35,534 nucleotides of DNA from positions 1-35,534 of the forward strand of contig MSYE01000088.1 of the NCBI GenBank assembly GCA_002176905.1, in the 5' to 3' direction. The notes under the pieces are model-generated. The model saw nothing but the letters and a program-made list of their open reading frames with translations. It was not told where the DNA came from and did not search any database. Positions 16,428-25,094 of the stretch are shown here, piece after piece (position 1 is the stretch's first letter; each line of letters opens with the position of its first letter). The position numbers were made by a program, and so were the translations under genes. This DNA is from a bacterium F11 (GTDB lineage Bacteria > Elusimicrobiota > Elusimicrobia > F11).

Positions 16428-16898
16428 ATGAGGGAACGACGGTATTGGCTCATGAAATCGGAACCCGATGTTTATTCAATCGATGATTTGAAGCGGGAAG
16501 GGCAGGCCCATTGGGACGGCGTCCGGAATTATCAAGCCCGCAATTTCATGCGTGATCAAATGAAATTGGGAGATTTGGTTTTGTTTTATCATTCCAACTC
16601 GGACCCTTCTGGTGTGGTGGGAATGGCGGAGGTGTGCAAAGAATCCTATCCCGATCCCACTCAATTCGATCCCAAAAGTGAATATTATGATTCTCGCGCC
16701 ATAAAAGAAAAACCGGTTTGGATGATGGTGGATATCAAATTTGTCCAGAAATTTCCGCGCACTGTCTCGCTCGAAGAACTTCGGCAAAACAAAAAGATTC
16801 AGGGTATGCTGGTTTTAAAGCGAGGAATGAGGCTTTCGGTTCAACCGGTGGAAAGGGAGCATTTTCAATATGCTGAAAAGTTGGGCAGAAATTTATAA
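16428..16898 (+). CDS. EVE domain protein (THYN1-like)
   Basis: A 156-residue protein covering one complete EVE domain: it opens with YWLMKSEPDVYSIDDL, then HWDGVRNYQARNFMRDQMKL, GDLVLFYHSN and GVVGMAEVCKESYPDPTQFD. EVE domains are PUA-like pockets that bind modified bases in nucleic acids (5-methylcytosine derivatives or modified tRNA). The ligand here is not known. ATG at 16428 is supported by AAGAGGAG nine bases upstream. It is a single-gene unit, divergent from the glycosyltransferase gene and convergent with the hydrolase gene. Confidence 0.93.
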   Translation: MRERRYWLMKSEPDVYSIDDLKREGQAHWDGVRNYQARNFMRDQMKLGDLVLFYHSNSDPSGVVGMAEVCKESYPDPTQFDPKSEYYDSRAIKEKPVWMMVDIKFVQKFPRTVSLEELRQNKKIQGMLVLKRGMRLSVQPVEREHFQYAEKLGRNL

Positions 16899-16905
16899 TC
16901 GCATT

Positions 16906-16927
16906 CGCATTCGCGATCGCGCATGCG
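16906..16927. repeat. Near-perfect GC-rich palindrome between convergent genes
   Basis: Two 11-base arms (CGCATTCGCGA and TCGCGCATGCG) with one mismatch and no loop, preceded by two CGCATT units. It contains GCGATCGC. Placed between two convergent ends, it may act as a two-way terminator, although no T run follows on either strand. Confidence 0.5.
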
Positions 16928-16935
16928 TGAGAGAT

Positions 16936-18252
16936 TTAATTAACCCACTGTGGGCTGGCCTTAACCCTTATCTTCTGATACCCCAAATTCTTCGTGAGCC
17001 GAAAGATGTTTTTATTAAGCCTTCGTTTGAGGACGACCTCGATCAGGGTGGCTTGGTTGGGTTTGATCAAATTCGTTAGCTTGGTTTTAAAAAAGAAATC
17101 TTCATAGGCCACAAGGGGGGTATCAGGTGCGGATTGCACCCGAAATCCCAGTTCTCCCCCCTCCACCTTCGAAAGCACATCGTAATTAACATAGATCACA
17201 AAAAATTCGGGATTAACTATGTTTTTGTGATGATGCCCCAAAAATCCGGATGGAAATTGGTCACCTTTCCCCCATCCATCGGTTAATTCAAGAGCGTAAT
17301 CATTGAGCGTGTTCCCCATCTGGTCACAAATGCGAAAAACAATTTGGACATAACGGTCCAGTTTGGATTTATCTTGATAGAGATCATCTTTTTGGAGAGC
17401 CGTTGTCTTTTCTCTAAATTCTTTGGAAACCCGGTTGTATTGTTTCTTGGTTTTAACCTTTAAGGCTGTTCCAATAGCATCCAGAACTGGATGATTGCCT
17501 CGGGAGGGGATGGCCCCCATGATGCCGTAGGTATCACCAGAATGGGATGTTTTGGGGGTAATCAAAAAAGGGTTGTGAGGAAGTTTTTTCTTCTTGGCTT
17601 GTCCCGTATGATGGATACGCCAGATTTGCATGTTAAGATTGGCAGCCGAAACCCGAACCACGCCATCGGATCCTCTTTCTGAGGTGCCAGGCGCAATGGT
17701 ATCCCAAAAATTTTTGTCGATCCATTGTCCGGTGATGACAAAGGAATAAAAACCACGAACCGAAGCCAGCTTATTGGTCAGCCAGTTTGAGTTCAAATCC
17801 CACTGAAATTGGGATCCCAACTCCAATCCATCCAAAACACGAAGACCCGGTTCAGTCCCCCATAAACTTCTTAACCGGCTCAAACGGGATTTGCCCAGTT
17901 TGGCCAATCGGGAGCCATGATTGGGCGGAGCCAACATGATCAAATGGGACATTGGGAGAGCAGATTTTTTTTTGCCGTAATAATGATTAACCCATTCCCG
18001 TACGACCAGTCCACCGGTAGAGTGGGTAATACAGGCAAATTTTCTTTTTCCAAATTGGGAGCCGTAAACATCATTTAGGGCAGCTTGAAAGGCATGCACA
18101 ATATCCGGTAAGGTTAGATCATCGTCTAAGGTCACATATTTACTCAAATAAACATCTTTGACTGTGTGACCCAAAGATTTCAGTCGTTTGGGAAGAACAC
18201 CGTAGGTGCGAGTAGAAGTGACGTTGTAACCATGTACAAGAAGAATATCCAC
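16936..18252 (-). CDS. Alpha/beta hydrolase, lipase-like
   Basis: A 438-residue protein starting at GTG. The first strand and oxyanion region is ILLVHGYNVTSTRTYG (residues 3-18). The nucleophile elbow is ITHSTGGLVVREW at about 93-105, a THSTG form of G-x-S-x-G. APPNHGS follows, and the probable acid is in GSDGVVRV at about 213-220. A His after SHSGDTYGI is a candidate for the third residue. This is the pattern of PGAP1/lecithin-acyltransferase-like lipases and esterases. The C-terminal 150 residues are beta-rich and not recognised; they may bind lipid or protein. No signal peptide is visible, so it may act in the cytoplasm. No ribosome binding site is clear before the GTG. Confidence 0.75.
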   Translation of the reverse strand: MDILLVHGYNVTSTRTYGVLPKRLKSLGHTVKDVYLSKYVTLDDDLTLPDIVHAFQAALNDVYGSQFGKRKFACITHSTGGLVVREWVNHYYGKKKSALPMSHLIMLAPPNHGSRLAKLGKSRLSRLRSLWGTEPGLRVLDGLELGSQFQWDLNSNWLTNKLASVRGFYSFVITGQWIDKNFWDTIAPGTSERGSDGVVRVSAANLNMQIWRIHHTGQAKKKKLPHNPFLITPKTSHSGDTYGIMGAIPSRGNHPVLDAIGTALKVKTKKQYNRVSKEFREKTTALQKDDLYQDKSKLDRYVQIVFRICDQMGNTLNDYALELTDGWGKGDQFPSGFLGHHHKNIVNPEFFVIYVNYDVLSKVEGGELGFRVQSAPDTPLVAYEDFFFKTKLTNLIKPNQATLIEVVLKRRLNKNIFRLTKNLGYQKIRVKASPQWVN

Positions 18253-18294
18253 GGTGAAGGAGCATACTTTATCTTGCTGAAGTTGTTAAGGATT

Positions 18295-18328
18295 TATACC
18301 TCTCATGCGCATGCGCATGAGAGGTATA
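18295..18328. repeat. Perfect 34-bp palindrome after the second giant gene
   Basis: Arms of 17 bases (TATACCTCTCATGCGCA and its complement) with no loop, centred on ATGCGCATGCGCAT. It begins five bases after the giant gene's stop on the minus strand. It may stop transcription from that gene; no U tract follows, so it is not a standard intrinsic terminator. Confidence 0.65.
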
Positions 18329-18332
18329 CACC

Positions 18333-21300
18333 TTAAGCTGCCTGGAGCCGTTCTCTAAAGCCTTTAAAGAGGTCTCGGACTTTCGGTACCATCACTTTTT
18401 CTAGGACGCCGAAGAGTTCATCCATAATCCACCAGGTTGTCCCCTCTTTTAGAAAGATGGATGTTTCGGGTGTGAGCCCTTCAAAATTTAATTCGGGTCC
18501 TCCTTCACGCTTAACCACCTGGAACACAGGATCACCTTCCATCAACCATTTCAATTTGTCCGGCGCGGTATCCGATTGGAAGTGGACCTCAAGAGGTTCC
18601 ATAAGAATCATGTTGTTATCAAACGCTGCCACGTGTTCCGGCCCGAGAACAATAGCTTGAGGATTTTTTTGGATGGGACCAAACTGGTCTGCCAATGTGG
18701 GTGTTTCCACCACAAAAACCGCTCCTGCCGGATGGTGGAATTCTTTCACCAGCCTTTTCAACTCTTCCTCATCTACTCCTTGGTCAATCAGAAACACAAC
18801 CGGTTTCTTCGGATCCAACACATCGGTCACCCATTCCCCCTCCATGCCCAACGATGCGGGTGTTTGCCCAAGAGCCTTGGCGATGGAGAGATAGGTGGCA
18901 CTGTTTTTTGACCGGTGAGGAAAGGGTTTCCCTTTTGAAACAAAAGGTGGAACCAGGGCCATCAGCAATCCAGAGATCAACAGACCAATGGTTTGAAGAA
19001 TATTTTGACGGTAATATTGTTGGATGATCTCGATAAAAGGTGGAAGATTCTCTATTCCAATATAGAATCCCAATAAGGCAAAAGAAATGGGGAACAAGGC
19101 CATAATGGACAACAGGGAAATCTGAGTTGATCCCCACCGTCCTTCTTCGGATGGTGACGTGAGAGGAAATTCTCTTAATTGATCAATCCACGGTTTGACT
19201 TCTGCCCTTTCCACTCTTTTCAATTCTCCATTAAGATATTCAGTATGGTGTTCATTGAGCCGGGTCATGGGGATGGGGTCTAAATGATCTCCATTGTTTT
19301 CCATATAATCAATGAAATCATTCAGCACTTTTAAAACAAGGAGGCCATTAAAATCCGGAAGATCACGAAGTTTTTCTATGATAAATTGCCTCAATTGGTA
19401 AAGTCGTTCCTTTCCTGAAGGGAATTTCGCTCGGACGCGCACATGCTGGGCCACCATACTTATTAATTTGAGATCGGTCACTTCTCCTGTTGTGATCCTT
19501 TGATAAAGAGGGATTAAACTTTCATCTGTTATTATGACTTCCCTTTCGATACCCTTTTTGAAGTCCATGATTAATTTCCAGTAAGAACGCAGTTCATCCA
19601 ATCTCCAAAATCGTGTTTTCCCCTCCTCTGTCCAAGGAACAAAGGTGATTGACGAGAAATCAAATCCATCTATTTTTTTGACCCGTTGGAAACCCGGAAG
19701 ATCGGTAAACTCAATCAATACGGGTTCCAAGCCCGCTTCATAAGCCAAACCAATATTCGCGTTTTCGTGCATGGCCACAACCACGGTATTCTGAATATCA
19801 GGATCATGAAGAAATTTTTGGGGAGCCTCATGAAAGAACTTGCGAAGGAAAGGCGCCAAATTGAACATTTGAAATCGTCCGCTGGGTTCGGTTATTCCTT
19901 TGATGGGGATGGTCTCAGATGGAGGGTCGAAATAAATATGATGTCCTTTGACATCTGACATCGGCCCCTCAAACAAATCCGCATGTAAGATGGTGACACC
20001 GGAGGGATCAATTTCTTCTTCAAGAACAGACTGGATATCGGGGTTTACCGCCGCACGAATCGATTCAACGGATTGGTGCGCATTGGCATGGGCATTACCC
20101 ACCTCAAGGACAAATTTGTCAGAGAGATACGCCTTGTTGGCCTCTCTTCGTTCCACGGCTTCCATCCCGACAAATCCCATACCCGTTCCAACATCAATGA
20201 CCGTTGAACCCGGGGTTGGCTTTAAGCCCAACAACATTAAAAGAGAAGACCGGCTTTTTGGAGAATAGGCACCACGAAACACATTGTAGAACCGGCCCCC
20301 TATCATAATTGATTCATAGGCAAGGGGCGTTGGGAAAATATCGGATTCCCCTTTGGATGACAACAGATGATTCGATCGAACATGATCAAACAAAGGCGTC
20401 AGTTTCCGGTAGTCGGGTTCCAAAAAGAGGACGCCATAACCTGGCATGTATTGTTTTTCCTTTGGGGAAGGTGTAGCCGTAAAAAACAAAGAGAATCCGA
20501 GCGATTGACGGGTTGAGGGTGTGTACTGGGCTTTATAAGCGTATTCGGGAATTTGACTTGCTTCTGAGCCCAACCCACCCTGAGAAAGCGTTGAAATAAA
20601 ACGACCGGTTTCTTCATTGGTGTGAACCATGTTGTCAGGAATGTGGGGCGTTGGAACATTATCCAAAACCGCCATGATGGGTTCGGATTTGTACATCAAG
20701 AGTCTCAGTTCGGAAAACAAAGGTTCTTCCTCATCCGAAGGCTGGGCCAGCGGCAAGAAGAACTCCTGGGCGATCTTTTTCTGATCCCCGGTTAAGGGCA
20801 GTGTTTGATACCAGAATTCCGCCTCGTCGGTCACCGCGAGCTGTTGATCATTCCCGTTTGGATCTTTGCGGATGTCAAAATCCGGATCCTTAAAGATAAC
20901 TTTGAAAATGGATTCAACATCAATTAACGGTGATGTTGCTGTTGTATCAGAAGAGGAGGTTGGATGGGATAGATTCGCAACGATCCCAGAAAGAGAAGCG
21001 AATTGCAATTGGGAATCCGTTGGCAAGAAAGTCAAAGCATTCCCCAACAATTGGGAAAGGAAAGAGAAATCATGCAGTACAACCCCTGAAAGGATGATGA
21101 GGAGTCCCAGTATAAGGAAGAAATGGAGGGAATGAGTTGGTGACGTACTTCTTTTTGGTGAAGACACTTTATTAACCTTTCGGGACTTGGGGATGTAGAT
21201 GGTGACGTTGAATTTATCTTCTCCATCAAGGAAGAGTTTCCATCCGGCGGCTTGTCCGTTTAGATAGGCCTTTCGGATAAATCGGCCATTGTTCCCGGCT

Positions 21301-24300
21301 AGGCGGTTTGGGGTGAAATCGGCTTGATCCGAATACTCAACCAGATAATGATCCCGCTTTTCGTTTTGAGAGAGTTTGAGGTTGACGCGTCCCCCATCGA
21401 ACTTAATGGAATTTGCGAGAAGTTCTTCAATGAGGAAAGAACGGAGATACTCAAGATCTTTTGGAGCGTCTTTTTTCGTTCTTAATTTATCGATCATCCA
21501 GTTGATCTTTGCTCTGGCGTTGGCTCCTTGTATCAATTCATCCTCAAGTGAGACGGTTGTTGGGAATTTTCCGAGAGATTCGGTTGTTAGTTCGGAATAA
21601 ACCCACCACATTCCAATTCCCACTCCCAAAAGCAAGCTCAAAAATTGATTGAGGTTTCTCGCCAAGGAGAGGATGGGAGCGAAAAGTACCGAGAAAATGG
21701 TGGCGTAAGGGATCGAGAAGAAGAACAAAAAGATACTTGGGCCCAGTGTCACCAGAAAGAGGAAACCAAAAAGAATCACAAGATAGATCAAAGCACCTCG
21801 TTGAAGGGGTGAGAGATCAGACAATAGGGACAGTTGAGGCTTAACGTCACTTGGTTCGAGATCCGTTTCGTCATCTGCCGTTTCTTCCGTTTCACCTGTT
21901 CCCTTTTCAGGATATTCAATGGGCGAGATGAGGGCCATCGATCTTCTGTTGGTGTGCAACCAGATTCGTTTGTTTTCTTTGACTTGGTTTTTAGCCAAGT
22001 TTTTGGCCAGGGTCGCGAACGAGGATCGAAATTGGGCCTCTTCCTTTCCATTTAATTCATCAATAAGCCAGAAATTTGGCCTCGCTTTTTTTCCGTTGTC
22101 GGTGTATCGAATCCAAAGATCGCCGTTGCGCCGAGAGGCCTGAAATTCGATTTGTTTGGCATCGGAATTAAGAGAATTCTCGATCATTTGATCCAGCTGT
22201 GATTCAAGAAAGTCGCGATGGTTTTCCGGGTCTAATCCCAGTACATTTTTCTTTTTCAACCTTTTAAGGAGAGCATTTTTGCGCCAGTGGGCTTTAAATC
22301 CAAGCCGGGTTCGAGGAAAGAGAATGGGTAGGATACTGATCCGTGCGGCTCGATTGTAAAGGGACCGCGAACGAACAAGAAACCGAGAAACCAAGAGACT
22401 TGGAAAATAGCCCGCCATCCCAGCAGAAACCATGATGGCCCACTCTATCCCTTTCCAATTCAAGTGTTGGTTGACAATAACAACCATAAGAATCGGAACC
22501 GTCACAATAATGATAATGGCCCCAATTCGATTGATTTTGTTGGCGGTAAGGGGTGTCCTCACTTTTTGGGATTCCTCTTCCGTTGCGGGAGGTGGAATAT
22601 ACGGTACTACCCCCGCTAATAAAGATGGCTTGGCCCACTTCGATCCTTCCATCTCCGTAAGACTGGGAAGGTTTCCGGTTAAGATAAGCATGATGATTCC
22701 AATAACGACCACAGAAACCACAAGGATCAAGGCTCCGATAAGGGCCAATCTCAAATAAGATTTCCAGGTTTCTTTTTCTTGGAGTTCGGGAATGGCCTTT
22801 GATCCAATTTTGGAGGTAAGCCATTCCGGGCCGGTGGGATGTTCCAGCCCTTTTTCAACACGTTCGGTCCACTTGTAATAGATCTCATTGGCAATTTGAA
22901 GGTTTAGCTTGTCCCCAACAATCAGCAAATCTGACGGCCATTTCCCATAAAGAAGCGCCGCAATACGAGCTTTTGTTGTTTCGATATCCTCGCCCAGTAA
23001 TGTCTTTAAATAGATTTCAAGGTAATCGGTTTCATCGTCTCGAAAGGCGTGACGAATGGTCATCACGCCTTGGACAAGTTTGGCGAGGGTGTAAATTTGT
23101 TCGTCTCGTCCCTCATATTCCCCTTCGGATAATGAAAAGAAATCACCGAGATCTGACAGGCGGACCTCTTTCCCTTTAAAGGCGACCATATCCTTAAAGA
23201 GATAAACCCTGGGATCCGGATGTGCATAACCCGAATCAAGAATGGATTTGGTTAAATTTGCTAACTCTTCAATAAAAATCTTGGGATCGGTAAAAGAGTC
23301 TTCCACTGCGTCCTGAATACGAATCCCAAATAACTTATGAAATGCCTCTAATGCTTCGCGCGTGAATAATTGGTCCACTCTTGTTAATCGTTTCAATCCT
23401 CCTCGCCTGAGTCTTATCTGAACCGCCGAATCAAAGGTCACCTCTCCATTTGATTCGATGACATCCAACGGAATGGTTTGTAAGGTTGTTCCAAGCAACT
23501 GATGTTCTTTCCCTCTTTGCCAGAATCCAAGTTCAACCTGCTCGGCTGTCATTCCATCGGAATAATGCGATCGGCCAGGAGGCATATCACTGATGGTTTG
23601 TTGAAGAATCGGACGAGAATAAAGCCCGGTGCGGGAATCAGTGGGAATCCCTTCAAGCCAATCCGGATTTTCTTGTGAGAGTAGTTCGTAGGTTCCCTCC
23701 ATTGTCATTTGGATGCTGACATTGACTTTTCTGGTTCCTTTGGTTGTATTCATTCCTCCTGGTTGGAGTTCATCTATTACCCGCTCAAAGAAAAGTTGAT
23801 CAAAAGGAATTTCGTCTGGTTCGTCAGCGCGCATTTTCTTTTCGTGTAAATGCCGAATCTCTTGGATAACGCCCGCCCGGTCATATTCCCCTTTGTAGAG
23901 CCAGGGGGCATCCACGTTTTCTGTTCCAACTCCCTTAAACTCAATGGCATTGTAGTCATTGAGGAGGCGGTCTCCTCTCTTGGCGTTGAAGCCGGGAATG
24001 TCCTTGGGTTCCAGCTTTCCAAAGAAGGCTTGTAACCGATTTTCTCCTGCGTTGTACCAGACTGTAAATTCCCCTTCAAAATCGGCCATGCGACCATGAC
24101 CATCGTGGGTTTTGACATGAACAGATTGGGAGTCAACCGCCCTTACTCCAAATTCCTTTTCAATTTGGGAGTTTGTTAACGCATGTCCTTCTCCGTCTCG
24201 GACTTTTCCAATGAAGAAGAGGGGCCAATTAAGAGAAGAAGCAGGGCGAGTAAGTGTGGTTTGTCTGTCTCCTGTTGGGAGACTTAAGGTTTCTTCCGAA

Positions 24301-25073
24301 GCAACAAAGAGTTGCACGTTGTGTTCGTGATTCCCTGCTGGTTTTTCCGGGTGAGAGAGCATCCAGTCGCGTAAAGTATGGGGTCCCACCCGTTGCCCAT
24401 TCCATGGGGATTTCCAAGTGAATTGAGGATAGTAGGGTAAGGCAAACCAGGCATCGAGATGATTTTGATTGGGAATTTGATGCCTCAAATGGGATGCTTC
24501 CGGTGTCACAATAATGTCTGTTGACCATTTCTGATCACGGATGTTGAGATCTTTAAGTTCGCTGAGGTTGTTGGCGGTATCACGAATGTCGTTTACGGAA
24601 GGATATCCGTTTCGGTCAGGGTGAATGCTCGCCAAGGTTTGGAGTTGCGTGAAATCTTTATTGAGATGGTTCCACATCCGCACAAGATGTTGAAAGGTAT
24701 CTCCGGCTTCCCCATTGGTGTCTTCTTTGGTGGGGCCAATATGTGCAAGAGCTGTAACAGGAACAATCTCCTCCCCGCTTGCTGTTGTGCGAAGGGCCCT
24801 GGCCGCGCTGGCCGAACAATATTGGTGTCCATAAGAGACAAGGGTGTATCTTCTGTCTTCTGTTTGATCGGCCACCACCATTGCGCCCGGTTCCACCAGA
24901 ATCACCGTTCCCAGTTTGGAATGATGCGCGTAGGTCACTTTGTTATTGGTTTCTTTCCATTTCTGCTCTGTCGCATCCGAATCTTGAACGTATTTTTCAA
25001 CACCAGGAAGAGTATCGTATTCGATCAGTCGCAAGGATTCGATCTCTCGAAACAGCCAATAGGAACGAACCAT
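18333..25073 (-). CDS. Giant multi-domain membrane protein, second half: kinase-like, two GHKL-like and a methyltransferase-like domain
   Basis: A 2246-residue protein without a signal peptide. About 1-370 is not recognised. About 370-740 recalls a divergent protein-kinase/SelO-like fold: FKGVGT (K380), GYAHPDPR (H618, D620) and VRLSDLGDFF (D641). Membrane helices lie at about 790-905. About 950-1060 looks GHKL-like: MIENSLNSDAKQIEF (N966), then YTDNGK (D992). Helices at about 1090-1165 precede a second GHKL-like copy: EELLANSIKFDGG (N1221) and EYSDQ (D1249). After a helix at about 1310-1330 comes a class I methyltransferase-like domain with VIDVGTGMGFVGMEAV (D1627) and YFDPPS (D1716). Two helices and a short domain end the chain. 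The start has no ribosome binding site and lies in the same frame as the gene above, after a single TGA. Domain calls are by motif only. Confidence 0.7.
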   Translation of the reverse strand: MVRSYWLFREIESLRLIEYDTLPGVEKYVQDSDATEQKWKETNNKVTYAHHSKLGTVILVEPGAMVVADQTEDRRYTLVSYGHQYCSASAARALRTTASGEEIVPVTALAHIGPTKEDTNGEAGDTFQHLVRMWNHLNKDFTQLQTLASIHPDRNGYPSVNDIRDTANNLSELKDLNIRDQKWSTDIIVTPEASHLRHQIPNQNHLDAWFALPYYPQFTWKSPWNGQRVGPHTLRDWMLSHPEKPAGNHEHNVQLFVASEETLSLPTGDRQTTLTRPASSLNWPLFFIGKVRDGEGHALTNSQIEKEFGVRAVDSQSVHVKTHDGHGRMADFEGEFTVWYNAGENRLQAFFGKLEPKDIPGFNAKRGDRLLNDYNAIEFKGVGTENVDAPWLYKGEYDRAGVIQEIRHLHEKKMRADEPDEIPFDQLFFERVIDELQPGGMNTTKGTRKVNVSIQMTMEGTYELLSQENPDWLEGIPTDSRTGLYSRPILQQTISDMPPGRSHYSDGMTAEQVELGFWQRGKEHQLLGTTLQTIPLDVIESNGEVTFDSAVQIRLRRGGLKRLTRVDQLFTREALEAFHKLFGIRIQDAVEDSFTDPKIFIEELANLTKSILDSGYAHPDPRVYLFKDMVAFKGKEVRLSDLGDFFSLSEGEYEGRDEQIYTLAKLVQGVMTIRHAFRDDETDYLEIYLKTLLGEDIETTKARIAALLYGKWPSDLLIVGDKLNLQIANEIYYKWTERVEKGLEHPTGPEWLTSKIGSKAIPELQEKETWKSYLRLALIGALILVVSVVVIGIIMLILTGNLPSLTEMEGSKWAKPSLLAGVVPYIPPPATEEESQKVRTPLTANKINRIGAIIIIVTVPILMVVIVNQHLNWKGIEWAIMVSAGMAGYFPSLLVSRFLVRSRSLYNRAARISILPILFPRTRLGFKAHWRKNALLKRLKKKNVLGLDPENHRDFLESQLDQMIENSLNSDAKQIEFQASRRNGDLWIRYTDNGKKARPNFWLIDELNGKEEAQFRSSFATLAKNLAKNQVKENKRIWLHTNRRSMALISPIEYPEKGTGETEETADDETDLEPSDVKPQLSLLSDLSPLQRGALIYLVILFGFLFLVTLGPSIFLFFFSIPYATIFSVLFAPILSLARNLNQFLSLLLGVGIGMWWVYSELTTESLGKFPTTVSLEDELIQGANARAKINWMIDKLRTKKDAPKDLEYLRSFLIEELLANSIKFDGGRVNLKLSQNEKRDHYLVEYSDQADFTPNRLAGNNGRFIRKAYLNGQAAGWKLFLDGEDKFNVTIYIPKSRKVNKVSSPKRSTSPTHSLHFFLILGLLIILSGVVLHDFSFLSQLLGNALTFLPTDSQLQFASLSGIVANLSHPTSSSDTTATSPLIDVESIFKVIFKDPDFDIRKDPNGNDQQLAVTDEAEFWYQTLPLTGDQKKIAQEFFLPLAQPSDEEEPLFSELRLLMYKSEPIMAVLDNVPTPHIPDNMVHTNEETGRFISTLSQGGLGSEASQIPEYAYKAQYTPSTRQSLGFSLFFTATPSPKEKQYMPGYGVLFLEPDYRKLTPLFDHVRSNHLLSSKGESDIFPTPLAYESIMIGGRFYNVFRGAYSPKSRSSLLMLLGLKPTPGSTVIDVGTGMGFVGMEAVERREANKAYLSDKFVLEVGNAHANAHQSVESIRAAVNPDIQSVLEEEIDPSGVTILHADLFEGPMSDVKGHHIYFDPPSETIPIKGITEPSGRFQMFNLAPFLRKFFHEAPQKFLHDPDIQNTVVVAMHENANIGLAYEAGLEPVLIEFTDLPGFQRVKKIDGFDFSSITFVPWTEEGKTRFWRLDELRSYWKLIMDFKKGIEREVIITDESLIPLYQRITTGEVTDLKLISMVAQHVRVRAKFPSGKERLYQLRQFIIEKLRDLPDFNGLLVLKVLNDFIDYMENNGDHLDPIPMTRLNEHHTEYLNGELKRVERAEVKPWIDQLREFPLTSPSEEGRWGSTQISLLSIMALFPISFALLGFYIGIENLPPFIEIIQQYYRQNILQTIGLLISGLLMALVPPFVSKGKPFPHRSKNSATYLSIAKALGQTPASLGMEGEWVTDVLDPKKPVVFLIDQGVDEEELKRLVKEFHHPAGAVFVVETPTLADQFGPIQKNPQAIVLGPEHVAAFDNNMILMEPLEVHFQSDTAPDKLKWLMEGDPVFQVVKREGGPELNFEGLTPETSIFLKEGTTWWIMDELFGVLEKVMVPKVRDLFKGFRERLQAA

Positions 25074-25094
25074 ACGAATAAGATTCAGGGGTCA
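25074..25094 (-). other. Single in-frame TGA and six codons joining two giant reading frames
   Basis: On the minus strand the frame of the first giant gene reads GAA TTT TGA, then CCC CTG AAT CTT ATT CGT, then the ATG of the second gene, all in one frame. No Shine-Dalgarno sequence is present before that ATG. Read-through would give one chain of 4786 codons including the TGA. Confidence 0.9.

Noticed and set aside
25092..25094. TGA as tryptophan or other genome-wide recoding
   Set aside because: TGA is the natural stop of the acyltransferase (14351) and glycosyltransferase (15208) genes at normal protein lengths.
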